DNA of 64,000 nt from Massilia sp. Bi118 (GTDB lineage: Bacteria; Pseudomonadota; Gammaproteobacteria; Burkholderiales; Burkholderiaceae_D). Shown here piece by piece: positions 7,901 through 16,939 of this stretch. Position 1 is the first letter of the stretch, and each line of letters opens with the position of its first letter. The stretch is taken from positions 147,297-211,296 of the forward strand of contig NZ_CAKKMV010000011.1 of NCBI RefSeq assembly GCF_918697865.1, in the 5' to 3' direction. The notes below the pieces were generated by a model that saw only the letters and a program-made list of their open reading frames with translations, was not told the origin of the DNA and made no database searches. The translations under genes were made by a program, and so were the position numbers.

Positions 7901-9310
7901 ATGTCCAGCATTACCGCCCCAGCTTACGATCCGACGACCACCGCGCAGGCATTGGCGCAGAAGACGACTGCAGCCGCGCAGCAGATCCTGACCAACCAGA
8001 CGAACACCGCCGGCGCCACCTCGACCGGCCTGTCGAAACTGGGCTCGGCGATCTCCGCTTTCCAGTCCAGCCTGAGCTCCCTGACCGGCCTCGGTAAATC
8101 GGTGCTGGCGCAGACCGCGACCCTGTCCGACACCGGCATCGGCACCGCCACCGCCAAGGCCGGCGCGCCGAGCGGCAGCTACAGCGTGTTCGTGCAGCAG
8201 CTGGCCACCTCGAGCCAGGTCTCGTACAACAACCTGTCGGACGGCCGCAGCGCCGGCGGCATCCTGAAAGTCAAGCTGGCCGACGAAGGCGCCGGCACCA
8301 CCACCGCCAGCTTCGATGTCGACTTATCAAGCGCCAGCGCCGACACCGACAAGGACGGCGTGCTGAGCATCCGCGAAGTGGCGGCCGCGATCAACCGCTC
8401 GAGCGGGAACAACGGCCTGGTCTCGGCCGGCGTGGTCACCATCGGCACCGAATCGCGCCTGGTGCTGACGTCGAAGAACACCGGCGTGGCCAACACCGTG
8501 TCGCTGGACGCGTCCGGCGTTACCGACACCGCTCTCCAGACCGGCCTCGGCGCGCGCACCACGATCGCGGCGGCCCAGGACGCGATCATCAAGCTGGGCG
8601 GCCAGGCCAGCGGCACCCAGATCAAGCAGGCCTCGAACACCTTCACCAACATCGACGGCGTGTCGATGACCTTCACGCGCGCCCAGGCGCCCACGGAGAA
8701 CGACATCACGCTGAAGGTGGCCGGCGATACCAACGGCACCGTGTCCAACGTGCAGGCCTTCGTCGACGCCTACAACAAGCTGAAAAGCGCGATCGACACC
8801 CTGGTCGACGCCGGCGATCCGGGCAAGGACCAGGCGGCGGGCGCCTTCGCCCACGATGCCGGCATCAAGGCCCTGCAGAGCCGTCTGGTGAGCCTGGTGC
8901 GTTCGACCAGCACGTCCTCGCTGGCCAGCTACGGCATCGTCGCCACCCGCGACGGCACCCTGAGCCTCGATTCGACGCGCCTGACCAAGCAGCTGACCGC
9001 CAATCCGAACGGTCTCGATGAGCTGATCGGCTCGGCCAGTTCGAGCAGCCCGACCGGCATCGCCGGTTCGATGAACACCTACCTGAACCTGTGGAGCAAC
9101 AGCGCCACCGGCCAGATCAAGCAGCGCAACGACGCCGTCACCAAGCTGCAGTCGACGCTGAGCCAGCGCCAGACCGACCTGGATGCGCAGTTCGACTCTG
9201 CCTACAGCCGCTACCTGAAACAATTCACCCAGCTGCAGACGCTGCAGTCGACCATGACCAGCAATGTGTCGCTGTTCGACGCGCTCTTCAGCAGCGACAA
9301 GTCCAATTAA
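7901..9310 (+). CDS. fliD: Flagellar filament cap protein FliD (LafB position)
   Basis: Cap that inserts flagellin subunits at the filament tip. At 469 residues it is full length. FliD N- and C-terminal domains frame the protein: AFQSSLSSLTGLGKSVLAQTATLSD and GSYSVFVQQLATSSQVSY near the front, INRSSGNNGLVSAGVV (IN-type motif) around 165, and the FliD C-terminal helices with QRQTDLDAQFDSAYSRYLKQFTQLQTLQSTM. It starts nine bases after fliJ behind AAGGAG. In lateral loci a flagellin gene normally precedes this gene, but here there is no room for one. Confidence 0.94.
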   Translation: MSSITAPAYDPTTTAQALAQKTTAAAQQILTNQTNTAGATSTGLSKLGSAISAFQSSLSSLTGLGKSVLAQTATLSDTGIGTATAKAGAPSGSYSVFVQQLATSSQVSYNNLSDGRSAGGILKVKLADEGAGTTTASFDVDLSSASADTDKDGVLSIREVAAAINRSSGNNGLVSAGVVTIGTESRLVLTSKNTGVANTVSLDASGVTDTALQTGLGARTTIAAAQDAIIKLGGQASGTQIKQASNTFTNIDGVSMTFTRAQAPTENDITLKVAGDTNGTVSNVQAFVDAYNKLKSAIDTLVDAGDPGKDQAAGAFAHDAGIKALQSRLVSLVRSTSTSSLASYGIVATRDGTLSLDSTRLTKQLTANPNGLDELIGSASSSSPTGIAGSMNTYLNLWSNSATGQIKQRNDAVTKLQSTLSQRQTDLDAQFDSAYSRYLKQFTQLQTLQSTMTSNVSLFDALFSSDKSN

Positions 9311-9321
9311 GAGGTATTCCG

Positions 9322-9711
9322 ATGTCCTATCAAGAAGCCTACAGCAGCTATCACGCGACCAACCTGGACGCCCAGACTTCGCGCGCCTCGCCGATCGAGC
9401 TGGTGCTGCTCCTCACCGACGGCCTGCTCGAAGAGCTGGCCCGCGCCCGCGCCCACATCGTCGGCAAGCGCTATGAAGCCCGCGCCGCCAGCATCAACAA
9501 GTGCGTCGACATCATCAACGGCCTGTCCAGCTCCCTCGATTTCGAGAGCGGCGGCCAGGTCGTGGCCAACCTCGCCAACCTGTACGAGTTCTGCGCGACC
9601 CACCTGAACGCGGCCGGCGTCAAGCAGGATCCGAAGATGGTCGACGAAGTCGTGAAGATCATGACCACCATCCGCCAGGGCTGGGCCGGCGTGCAGGCGC
9701 GCAATGGATAA
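9322..9711 (+). CDS. fliS: Flagellin export chaperone FliS (LafC position)
   Basis: Cytoplasmic chaperone that keeps flagellin monomeric before export. The 129-residue product has the FliS helical-bundle pattern: SYQEAYSSYHATNLDAQTSRASPIELVLLLTDGLLEELARA, then INGLSSSLDFESGGQVVANLANLYEF. ATG at 9322 follows a GAGG ribosome site. It lies 11 bases after fliD and overlaps fliT by 8. Confidence 0.92.
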   Translation: MSYQEAYSSYHATNLDAQTSRASPIELVLLLTDGLLEELARARAHIVGKRYEARAASINKCVDIINGLSSSLDFESGGQVVANLANLYEFCATHLNAAGVKQDPKMVDEVVKIMTTIRQGWAGVQARNG

Positions 9712-9997
9712 GTCGGCCGCCATCCTGCGGGTCGCCGACTCGCTGCGCAGCGCCGCCGACGGCGCCGCCTGGGAACAGCTGGCGCAGATGACGCGCACGC
9801 TGGCGCCGCAGCTCGACGCGCTGGCCGCCGGCGGCCCGCTGAGCAGCGCCGAACGCAGCGCCCTGCAGCGCCTGCGCGAAGCCCACGACCATGCCGCCGA
9901 TGCAGTAGCCGCCGCGGCCGACGCGCTGAAACACCGCATGGACGACATGCGCGCCAACAAGGATGGCTGGATCGCCTACGCGATGCAGGAAGCTTGA
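9704..9997 (+). CDS. fliT: FliT-like flagellar chaperone (LafD position)
   Basis: A 97-residue, Ala-rich, all-helical protein in the place where LafD/FliT, the FliD chaperone, sits. The sequence itself (AADGAAWEQLAQMTRTLAPQLDALAAG, C-terminal DDMRANKDGWIAYAMQEA) only weakly shows the family. The call depends mainly on size and on the fliD-fliS-X-fliK order. Confidence 0.65.
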   Translation: MDKSAAILRVADSLRSAADGAAWEQLAQMTRTLAPQLDALAAGGPLSSAERSALQRLREAHDHAADAVAAAADALKHRMDDMRANKDGWIAYAMQEA

Positions 9998-9999
9998 AC

Positions 10000-11190
10000 A
10001 TGATGATGAATACCGTGACCCAATCCGCTGCCGCCTCGGCCAAAGGCGTTGACAAGGCCCAGCCGGTCCAGGCCGCGGACGCGCAAGGCGCGGGCGCCCA
10101 GCCGAATCCCGCCCAGGAAAGCGCGCCTGCCCAGCCCTTCGCCGCCTGGCTCGGCAACCAGGCCCAGGCCGCCGCGCTGGCGGTCCAGGCCAATCAGTCG
10201 GCGGATGGCGCCGCGCAGGATGCCGCTGCCCGGGCTGCGGATGCGGATGCCGCCAGCGATGGCGCCGGCGAAGACGGGGCGAGCACCGCTGCCCTGCCGC
10301 AGGACGGCGCGCTGCTGGCCGCGATGGCGATGCCGCTGATGCCCCTGACGCCCGTGCAGGTGGCGCAAGCCGTGCAGGCCGCGCAGCCGGCCGCCGCGCA
10401 GGCCGGCGATGAGGATGGCGCTACGGCCGCCGGCGCACAAGCCGTTGCGACTATTGGCAACGACGCCGGCCGCCGCGCCGCGGCCACCGACCGTGGCCTG
10501 GGCCTGCCCCAGGCGCCGGACGGCGCCGCCGCACCGGCCGCGCGTCCGGCAGCAAGCCAGGCCGACGCCGCACCTGCGATCCGCATCGCCGCCCACGCCC
10601 AGGCCGACGCAGGCGCCAACAGCGGCGCCCAGGACGGCGGTGAGCACGCTGCCGGCGGCAATGGCAACGGCAACACCGCATCGGCGGCAGCGATCGCCGG
10701 CGCCGCGGCCTCGCAACCGGTATCCGCAGCACCGGCAAGCGACAGCGTCAAGCTGGCCGGCCCGCCGACCGCCTGGCGCCAGAGCCTACAGGAAGCACTG
10801 GGCGAGCGCATGCATCTCCAGGTCGGCAAGGGCATCGAGCAGGCCACGATCCGTCTCGAGCCGCCGCAGCTGGGCCGCATCGACATCGCGATCCGCCACA
10901 GCGCCGGTTCGCTGGAAGTGAACATCTCGGCCTCCAACAGCGAGGTGCTGCGCCAGCTGCAGACCGTCAGCGACAACCTGCGCAGCGACCTGTCGCAGCG
11001 CCAGTTCACCGAGGTCGCCGTGACGGTGTCGCCGGCGCCGAAGAACGGTGCGGCGTTCGCGAACGATCAGCAACAGGGCCGCGGCCGCCAGCAGGACCGC
11101 GAACAGGAAGAGAACCAGCCCGGCCGCGCACTGGCCGAGGCGGGCAACAATGGATCCGCGTTCTCCCTCGGTGGACGCGACCAGGCATAA
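10000..11190 (+). CDS. fliK: Flagellar hook-length control protein FliK (LafE position)
   Basis: Secreted molecular ruler and export-specificity switch. The 396-residue protein has a very long Ala/Gln/Asp-rich low-complexity N-terminal two thirds. A conserved C-terminal Flg_hook domain follows (about 255-345), with LQVGKGIEQATIRLEPPQLGRIDIAI and LRSDLSQRQFTEVAVTVSP. The tail is Gln/Arg/Glu-rich (QQQGRGRQQDREQEE). ATG at 10000 was preferred over an in-frame TTG at 9994 because AGGAAG is well spaced. Confidence 0.9.
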   Translation: MMMNTVTQSAAASAKGVDKAQPVQAADAQGAGAQPNPAQESAPAQPFAAWLGNQAQAAALAVQANQSADGAAQDAAARAADADAASDGAGEDGASTAALPQDGALLAAMAMPLMPLTPVQVAQAVQAAQPAAAQAGDEDGATAAGAQAVATIGNDAGRRAAATDRGLGLPQAPDGAAAPAARPAASQADAAPAIRIAAHAQADAGANSGAQDGGEHAAGGNGNGNTASAAAIAGAAASQPVSAAPASDSVKLAGPPTAWRQSLQEALGERMHLQVGKGIEQATIRLEPPQLGRIDIAIRHSAGSLEVNISASNSEVLRQLQTVSDNLRSDLSQRQFTEVAVTVSPAPKNGAAFANDQQQGRGRQQDREQEENQPGRALAEAGNNGSAFSLGGRDQA

Positions 11191-11196
11191 CCAATA

Positions 11197-11658
11197 ATGA
11201 GCAAAATGAAAAAAGTCATCGCCATCGCAGGCGCCGTGATCATCGCTGCCGCCGGCGCCGGGGGCGCCGTCTGGTGGTTCATGCCCAAGCCGGCCGCCGC
11301 CGCGGGCACGGAAAAGAAAGAAGAGAAAAAGGAAGCCAAGCCGGTCAAGTACGTCACCCTCGACAAGGTGATCGTGATGCTGCGCCGCGGTCCGAACGAA
11401 GGCGAAAGCCATTACCTGTCGACCGACCTGGTGCTGGCCACCGAGCCGGCCAAGGAAAAGGAAACCAAGGAAAACCTGCCGCTGCTGCGCAGCCTGGCCG
11501 TGCGCACGCTGTCGAGCTACACGATGGACCAGGCGTCCACCATGACCGTCGAGAAGTATGCCGAGCAGCTGAACCATTCCTTCAACGCCGAGTATGAGCG
11601 CACGCACGCGGAAAAGCCGTTTGCGGAAGTCATGATCGGCAAGCTGATCATCGAATAA
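11197..11658 (+). CDS. fliL: Flagellar basal body-associated protein FliL (LafF position)
   Basis: Inner-membrane protein around the stator. The 153-residue protein has one N-terminal membrane helix (about 6-27), a Lys/Glu-rich linker (KKEEKKEAK), and a periplasmic domain with the FliL end pattern LLIRSLAVRTL-like, VEKYAEQLNHSFN and EVMIGKLIIE. It lies between fliK and fliA, as in laf clusters. Confidence 0.9.
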   Translation: MSKMKKVIAIAGAVIIAAAGAGGAVWWFMPKPAAAAGTEKKEEKKEAKPVKYVTLDKVIVMLRRGPNEGESHYLSTDLVLATEPAKEKETKENLPLLRSLAVRTLSSYTMDQASTMTVEKYAEQLNHSFNAEYERTHAEKPFAEVMIGKLIIE

Positions 11659-11672
11659 CAGCCGGGGACATT

Positions 11673-12413
11673 GTGGGTTACATGACCGACTACGCCGACA
11701 GCTACGCCAGTACCGAATACGCCGGCGCCGCCATCCACGCGGCGATGAGCGCCAAGGACGAGCAGCGCCACCTGGTCGCCTACGCGCCGCTGGTCAAGCG
11801 CATCGCGCGCCAGCTCAACTCGCAGGTCTCGGGAGCAATGGGCCGTGAGGACATGGAGCAGATCGGCTTGATCGGCCTGCTGGAAGCGCTGCGCCGCTAC
11901 GGCACGCCCGACACCGGCTTCGCCAGCTATGCGTCCCTGCGCGTGCGCGGCGCCATCCTCGACGAACTGCGCCGCCAGGACTGGCGTCCGCGCGCGGTGC
12001 GCCAGGACAGCCACAGGATGCGCGACGCCGTGCGCGCCCTCACCCGCAAGCTGGGCCGCGAGCCGAACGACAAGGAAGCCGCGGAGGCCCTCGGCCTGAG
12101 CCAGGAAGAGTGGCGCCAGTTCCTGCTGGACGACGTCGCCGAGGAGCTGCTCAGCTTCGACGACGTGCTGCAGGAAGCGACCGACCGCGCCCACAGCGCG
12201 CCCGGCCCGGAAGAACAGTTCATGGTGCGGCGCAGCCTGGAGCAGGCCCTGGGCGCGCTGTCCGAGCGCGAGCAGCGCGTGATCCAGATGATTTACGAAT
12301 TCGAGCTCAGCTACAAGGAAATCGCCGCCGTGCTCGATCTGTCCGACGCCCGCGTCTGCCAGCTCAACAAGAGCGCGCTGGCCAAGATGAAGGCGGCGCT
12401 GGCCCAGGCCTGA
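11673..12413 (+). CDS. fliA: RNA polymerase sigma factor FliA (sigma28; LafS position)
   Basis: Sigma factor for late flagellar promoters. Region 2 (VKRIARQLNSQVSGAMGREDMEQIGLIGLLEALRRY, FASYASLRVRGAILDELRRQDW), region 3 and the region 4 helix-turn-helix (EFELSYKEIAAVLDLSDARVCQLNKSALAKMK) are all present. The start is uncertain: GTG at 11673 has GGGG five bases upstream, and ATG at 11682 gives a product three residues shorter. A flgM gene follows two genes later, so sigma and anti-sigma are co-encoded. Confidence 0.94.
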   Translation: MGYMTDYADSYASTEYAGAAIHAAMSAKDEQRHLVAYAPLVKRIARQLNSQVSGAMGREDMEQIGLIGLLEALRRYGTPDTGFASYASLRVRGAILDELRRQDWRPRAVRQDSHRMRDAVRALTRKLGREPNDKEAAEALGLSQEEWRQFLLDDVAEELLSFDDVLQEATDRAHSAPGPEEQFMVRRSLEQALGALSEREQRVIQMIYEFELSYKEIAAVLDLSDARVCQLNKSALAKMKAALAQA

Positions 12414-12446
12414 GCCTGACCGGACCAAAAGAAAGGTAACAACACC

Positions 12447-13337
12447 ATGCAAATTCTCGGCATCCTCATCGTGCTCGGCGCCGTGTTCGGCGGCTTCGCC
12501 TTCATGGGCGGCACCGTCGGCGCCATCTGGCAGCCCATCGAGCTCCTCATCATCGTCGGCGCCGCCGTCGGCGCCCTCATCGTGGGCAATCCCAAGCACG
12601 TGCTGGCCGAATTGCTGGTCCAGTTCAAGAAGATCATCGGCCGCCAGAAGCACGACTCGGAATTCCAGCGCCAGCTGCTGCTGCTGATGTACGAACTGCT
12701 GCAGACCGCCGCCGGCGGCCTGAAGGCCCTCGACGCCCACGTCGAAGCGCCGAAGGAAAGCCCGATGTTCCAGCGTTATCCGCTGATCCTCGAAGAGCCG
12801 AAGCTGCTGGCTTTCATCGTCGATAACTTCCGCCTGATGGCGATGGGTAAGATCAACGCCCACGAACTGGAGGGCGTGCTGGAGCAGGAACTGGATGCCA
12901 TCCACGAAGAGCTGACCCAGCCCTCGAAGTCGCTGCACAAGGTGGCCGAGGCGATGCCGGGCTTCGGCATCCTGGCCGCGGTGCTGGGCATCGTGATGAC
13001 CATGAACTCGGTCGGCGAAGGCGCGGACACCGCAGAGATCGCGGAACACATCGGCGCGGCGATGGTCGGCACCTTCATCGGCATCTTCTTCTGCTACGGC
13101 GTGCTGGATCCGATCTCGAACATGATGAAGCAGCTGGTCAATTCGGAAGCCTCGACCATGGAAACCGTGAAGGTCGTGCTGTGCACCCACGTGGCCGGCA
13201 AGCCGCCGCTGCTGGCGATCGACGCCGGGCGCCGCCTGATCCAGCTGAACACCAAGCCAAGCTTCGCCCAGTTGGAAGCCTGGATCAATGCGATGGCCGA
13301 CGGCGAAGACGCCGGCACGTCCCGCAAGCGCGCCTAA
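12447..13337 (+). CDS. motA: Flagellar motor stator protein MotA (LafT position)
   Basis: Ion-channel stator subunit. The 296-residue protein has four predicted membrane segments (two in the first 55 residues, two around 170-220). It carries family motifs: GGFAFMGGTVGAIWQPIELLIIVGAAVGAL, the cytoplasmic EAxxE-type loop, and AEAMPGFGILAAVLGIVMTMNSVGE (the conserved Pro region). It is paired with motB 18 bases downstream. Confidence 0.96.
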   Translation: MQILGILIVLGAVFGGFAFMGGTVGAIWQPIELLIIVGAAVGALIVGNPKHVLAELLVQFKKIIGRQKHDSEFQRQLLLLMYELLQTAAGGLKALDAHVEAPKESPMFQRYPLILEEPKLLAFIVDNFRLMAMGKINAHELEGVLEQELDAIHEELTQPSKSLHKVAEAMPGFGILAAVLGIVMTMNSVGEGADTAEIAEHIGAAMVGTFIGIFFCYGVLDPISNMMKQLVNSEASTMETVKVVLCTHVAGKPPLLAIDAGRRLIQLNTKPSFAQLEAWINAMADGEDAGTSRKRA

Positions 13338-13355
13338 AGACCAAGGCTGACAAGC

Positions 13356-14321
13356 ATGCAAGCAGCTAAGAAGGGCGAAAAGCACCACGAAGAGACCATC
13401 GTCAAGCGTGGCGGCGGCAAGCACCACGACGACGAACATGGCGGCGCGTGGAAAGTCGCGTTCGCCGACTTCTGCATGGCGCTGATGGCGCTGTTCCTGG
13501 TGCTGTGGCTGATCGCCGCGCGCGAGTCGTCGGCGCTGAAGAACATCGTGCGCGACAACACCGCGGCCGGCCTGATCGAAGGCAGCGGCGGCAAGCACGA
13601 AATCGCCGGCAACCCGGCCGGCAGCCTGATCGAACGCTTCCCGCTGCCGAAGGCGAACGGCGGCGCTCAGGGTCCGGACAGCGGCGGCAAGGCCACTTCC
13701 GCCACCGCCCGCACGAAATACGAATCGCCGTCCGAGCTGGCGGCGCTGGCCCACGCGCTGCAGCAGATGAGCGCCGATGCCGGTCTGGCATCGAACCTTG
13801 CCACCGTGGTCACGCCGGAAGGCCTGCGCGTGATGCTGCACGATACCGACCGCCAGGGCATGTTCGTGCGCGGCAGCCCGATTCCCGTTGACCGTTTTTC
13901 AAAACTGTTGCGCGCAATGGCGCCGCTGTTCGAAAAAATGGAAAATCAGATGCTGATCGTAGGTCATACGGACGCCTTGCAGTACACTAGCAAGGACCCG
14001 AACAGCTACTCCAACTGGAGCCTGTCGGCTCACCGCGCGCTGGCTGCGCGCTCCCAGCTCCTGATCGGCGGCATGCACAAGGAAAGCGTCCTGCAGGTGG
14101 TCGGCATGGCCGACCGCGCACCTGTCGACGCCGCCAAACCCGACGCCGCCGTCAACCGCCGTATCGAACTGCTGATCCTGACCACGAAGCAGGCCGCCTC
14201 CCTTACCGCGATGTTCGGCACGCCCGCCCAGTCCGAAGAACTGCGGGAAGGCGTGTCGATCACCAAGCCGGGCGAGGACGCGCTCAAGGAACTGCGCAGC
14301 CAATTGCCGAAGAAACCATGA
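13356..14321 (+). CDS. motB: Flagellar motor stator protein MotB (LafU position)
   Basis: Peptidoglycan-anchored stator subunit. A His/Lys-rich N-terminus (pairs of His near residues 10-11 and 23-24) precedes AWKVAFADFCMALMALFLVLW. Asp38 lies in the membrane helix, equivalent to the proton-carrying Asp of MotB, so a proton-driven motor is expected. The C-terminal half is an OmpA-like domain (VGHTDALQYTSKDPNSYSNWSLSAHRALAAR, then GMADRAPVD). The stop overlaps a possible upstream start of flgM. Confidence 0.95.
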   Translation: MQAAKKGEKHHEETIVKRGGGKHHDDEHGGAWKVAFADFCMALMALFLVLWLIAARESSALKNIVRDNTAAGLIEGSGGKHEIAGNPAGSLIERFPLPKANGGAQGPDSGGKATSATARTKYESPSELAALAHALQQMSADAGLASNLATVVTPEGLRVMLHDTDRQGMFVRGSPIPVDRFSKLLRAMAPLFEKMENQMLIVGHTDALQYTSKDPNSYSNWSLSAHRALAARSQLLIGGMHKESVLQVVGMADRAPVDAAKPDAAVNRRIELLILTTKQAASLTAMFGTPAQSEELREGVSITKPGEDALKELRSQLPKKP

Positions 14322-14350
14322 CGATTCAATCCAAAACCCGAGGATCCCGA

Positions 14351-14635
14351 ATGAAGATCACTGGCGCCTCCACTCCTTCCATCACGATCACGCCGCAAGC
14401 CGGCGGCCCCGCGGCCGCGCCGGCCGTCGTGCCATCGGCCGGTACGCCGGACCGTCCCAATGAAGCCCTCGAATCGGCGGTGCTGCAGCCGGCGCAAAGC
14501 GCGCTGAAAGCCCTGCCCGACTTCGATGCCGCCAAGGTCGCCGAACTGCGCGACGCCCTGCAAAAGGGAGAACTGCCGTTCGACGCAGGCCGCCTGGCTG
14601 GCCTGATCCAGCGCTTCCACGGCAGCCAGGGCTGA
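14351..14635 (+). CDS. flgM: Anti-sigma28 factor FlgM
   Basis: Inhibitor of FliA that is released by export. The 94-residue form begins MKIT as FlgM proteins do, with a GAGG ribosome site before ATG 14351. An in-frame ATG at 14318, overlapping the motB stop, is possible but less likely. The C-terminal half has the FlgM helix pattern (DAAKVAELRDALQKGELPFDAGRLAGLIQRFH). Confidence 0.9.
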   Translation: MKITGASTPSITITPQAGGPAAAPAVVPSAGTPDRPNEALESAVLQPAQSALKALPDFDAAKVAELRDALQKGELPFDAGRLAGLIQRFHGSQG

Positions 14636-14636
14636 C

Positions 14637-15065
14637 ATGGGCCGCCTGACCCGCGACCAGGCCGTCGCCCGCCTGCTGGACGGCATCCAGTCCGATATCG
14701 AGGCCTGCGGCGTCGTCCGCGAACTGCTCGAGCGCCAGTTCGAAGCCGCGCTGCGCCACCGCGCCGCCGAATTGAGCGGCCTTGCAGAACAACTCATGCC
14801 CCAGCTGGACAGCATGGAGCAGCGCCGCCAGCAGCGCGTGCAGCTGGTGCGCGCCCTGCACGGCGCCAATGCCGGCATGGACCAGCTGCTGAATGGCCTG
14901 CCCCCGGCGCAACGCAGCAGCGCCAGCGCCGACTGGGCGCGCCTGGAAGCGCTGGTACGCGACTGCAAGCAGGCCACCGCCCGCAACGGCAGCCTGATGG
15001 CCGACCAATACACCGTGATGCAGCGCGTGCTGCACGGCGAGGACCAGCTGTATGCGCCACGCTGA
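14637..15065 (+). CDS. flgN: FlgN-like chaperone for hook-filament junction proteins
   Basis: A 142-residue helical protein right after flgM, where FlgN sits. Typical FlgN content is seen: a long amphipathic helix with LLERQFEAALRHRAAELSGLAEQLMPQLDSMEQRRQQRVQLV. Sequence similarity to the family by eye is moderate, so position carries part of the call. The last 14 bases overlap the next gene. Confidence 0.78.
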   Translation: MGRLTRDQAVARLLDGIQSDIEACGVVRELLERQFEAALRHRAAELSGLAEQLMPQLDSMEQRRQQRVQLVRALHGANAGMDQLLNGLPPAQRSSASADWARLEALVRDCKQATARNGSLMADQYTVMQRVLHGEDQLYAPR

Positions 15066-15786
15066 CCTGAACACCGCCTTCACCCCGGCGACGGCGCCCA
15101 CCGCCCCGACCCGCCCCACCGCCGGCATCGGCGGCGGCAACGGCTTCGGCGGCGTGTTCGGGTCGGTGCAGGAAGAAGTCACGTCCTTCATCCAGAACGG
15201 CGGCGGCGATTCCTTCAGCGCCGGCAGCAGCGCCGCGCTGAGTCCCGAGGGCAGCATGTGGCAGGCGCGCGCCAGCCAGGCCGCCAACGCCATCCTCGGC
15301 GATGGCGACGACAATCAATCGCTGGACCAGCAGGCTTTCCTGCAAAGCATCGCGCCCTGGGCCAAGGAAGCGGCCGACAAGCTGGGCGTGGCGCCGGAAC
15401 TGGTGTCGGCCCACGCCGCGCTGGAATCGGGCTGGGGCCAGCGCCCGCTGAAGAACGCGGACGGCAGCTCGACCCACAATCTGTTTGGCATCAAGGCCGG
15501 CAAGAGCTGGTCCGGCGACGTTGCCGAATCCGCCACCACCGAATATGTCGGCGGCGCAGCGCTCAAGACGAGTGCGCGCTTCCGCGCCTATCCGGACCAG
15601 GCCAGCGCCTTCCGCGACTATGCGCAGATGCTGATCGATAACCCGCGCTTCCGCGGCGCCCTGGGCACCGGCAGCGACGCCCATGCCTTCGCCTCCGGGC
15701 TGGCCAAGGGCGGCTATGCGACCGACCCGGCTTACGCGGCCAAGCTGTCGCGCCTGGCCGGCCGCCTGCAGGGAATCAGCGGCTGA
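15052..15786 (+). CDS. Stand-alone FlgJ-type muramidase (glucosaminidase domain)
   Basis: A 244-residue protein with an unstructured Gly/Thr/Pro-rich N-terminus and a C-terminal glucosaminidase domain (about 100-240). The catalytic-type motif is LVSAHAALESGWGQRPLKN, followed by HNLFGIKAG, FRAYPDQASAFRDYAQML and GYATDPAYAAKL, as in the C-terminal half of two-domain FlgJ. It has no rod-binding N-domain; that domain is encoded alone at 22663-23010. It probably opens the peptidoglycan for the rod. No signal peptide is visible, so it may be exported through the flagellar channel. It overlaps flgN, and its last 11 bases overlap flgA on the other strand. Confidence 0.88.
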   Translation: MRHADLNTAFTPATAPTAPTRPTAGIGGGNGFGGVFGSVQEEVTSFIQNGGGDSFSAGSSAALSPEGSMWQARASQAANAILGDGDDNQSLDQQAFLQSIAPWAKEAADKLGVAPELVSAHAALESGWGQRPLKNADGSSTHNLFGIKAGKSWSGDVAESATTEYVGGAALKTSARFRAYPDQASAFRDYAQMLIDNPRFRGALGTGSDAHAFASGLAKGGYATDPAYAAKLSRLAGRLQGISG

Positions 15787-16489
15787 GCGGGCTGTCGATG
15801 GGCTCGACGGTGCCCGGCCCAGCCACGCGCATGCGCACGACCTGGCCGCTGCCGGCGTTGCGCACCCGGACCATGGCGCCGCGCGCGCCGGCGTCCAGCG
15901 CCTCGCCGGCGGTGCTGACTTCGATGCCGTCGCGGCGCGCAATCATGAGTACTGCATCGCCGCGCTTGACCAGGACCGGGGCGCTGAGCTGCCCGCTGCG
16001 CAAAATGTCTCCTGGACGCAACATGCGGCGTGACATTTGTCCGACAGCTTCATCAGGCGAACTGATCGGGTCGGCAATGTTCGAAATATCACGGCGCTCT
16101 ATCGTGACTTGTGCGTCCGTCAAGGCTTCGTTGGCCGCCACCGGCGCCGCGGCGATGGCCACCATGGCCGTCACACGGGCGCGGACGATGTATTCGTACC
16201 TCCACCCGGGCGTGTCGTTGCAACGCGCCAGGAAGCGCATCCGCTGGGGAGAACGGGTATCCAGGGGCTCGATGGCGACGGTTTGCGAACACGGCGGCGC
16301 GGCGCGGGCGGCAACGACGGCAACCTCGAATTGCGGTTCGGTCAAGCCGGCGGCGGCCATCTGCCGGTCCAGCTCGGCACGGGCGGCTTGTTCGATTTGC
16401 ATGGGAAGCGAAAGCGCCGCAGCTTGCGCGGACGCACAAAATAGCGCAAATGTCGAAGCAACAAGGGTTGCCTTACAGAAAGCAATCAT
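15776..16489 (-). CDS. flgA: Flagellar P-ring assembly chaperone FlgA
   Basis: Periplasmic chaperone for FlgI. The 237-residue protein has a Sec signal peptide (about 1-23, ending AQA). The FlgA/SAF region contains RRMLRPGDILRSGQLSAPVLVKRGDAVLMIARRDGIEVSTAGEALDAGARGAMVRVRN, the FlgA signature. It is transcribed opposite to its neighbours, divergent from flgB and convergent with the muramidase gene. Confidence 0.93.
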   Translation of the reverse strand: MIAFCKATLVASTFALFCASAQAAALSLPMQIEQAARAELDRQMAAAGLTEPQFEVAVVAARAAPPCSQTVAIEPLDTRSPQRMRFLARCNDTPGWRYEYIVRARVTAMVAIAAAPVAANEALTDAQVTIERRDISNIADPISSPDEAVGQMSRRMLRPGDILRSGQLSAPVLVKRGDAVLMIARRDGIEVSTAGEALDAGARGAMVRVRNAGSGQVVRMRVAGPGTVEPIDSPLSR

Positions 16490-16562
16490 TAGAGAATAGC
16501 GTCAGCGAAAAAACCTGATTCTAACCAATCACACAGATTTCCCATCACGGAGGTTCCTGCAC

Positions 16563-16934
16563 ATGATAATTAACTTCAAGGACGCGCTCGGGGTGCATGC
16601 CGACGCGCTCGAGTTGCGCGCCGAGCGCACCAAGGTGTTGGCCGCCAACATCGCGAACGAGAGCACGCCTGGCTACACCGCGCGCGACCTCGATTTCGGC
16701 GCCATGCTGCAGGAACGCCAGGATGCCGAAGGTGCTCAACTGAGCGGCCAGCTCAGCCTGAGCGAGGATTCGCCGCTGTACCGTGTGCCCTACCACCCCA
16801 GCGCCGACGGCAACACCGTCGAAATCGGCGTCGAGCAGGCCGCGTTCTCGCAGAACGCCTCGGATTTCAATACCAGCCTCACCTTCATCAACATGCAGCT
16901 GCGCGGTCTGGCAAAAGCAATCAACGGTCAATAA
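16563..16934 (+). CDS. flgB: Flagellar proximal rod protein FlgB
   Basis: Rod subunit exported by the type III apparatus. The 123-residue product has the rod-protein N-motif (ALELRAERTKVLAANIANESTPGYTARDLDF) and C-terminal ASDFNTSLTFINMQLRGLAKAINGQ. A strong GGAGG lies before ATG 16563. It heads the flgBCDEFGHIJKL operon, divergent from flgA. Confidence 0.95.
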   Translation: MIINFKDALGVHADALELRAERTKVLAANIANESTPGYTARDLDFGAMLQERQDAEGAQLSGQLSLSEDSPLYRVPYHPSADGNTVEIGVEQAAFSQNASDFNTSLTFINMQLRGLAKAINGQ

Positions 16935-16939
16935 TCGAC

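Noticed and set aside
7892..9330. Sigma28-dependent promoter before fliD or fliS
   Set aside because: The gaps of 9 and 11 bases cannot hold a TAAA-N15-GCCGATAA promoter, and none was evident upstream in fliJ.
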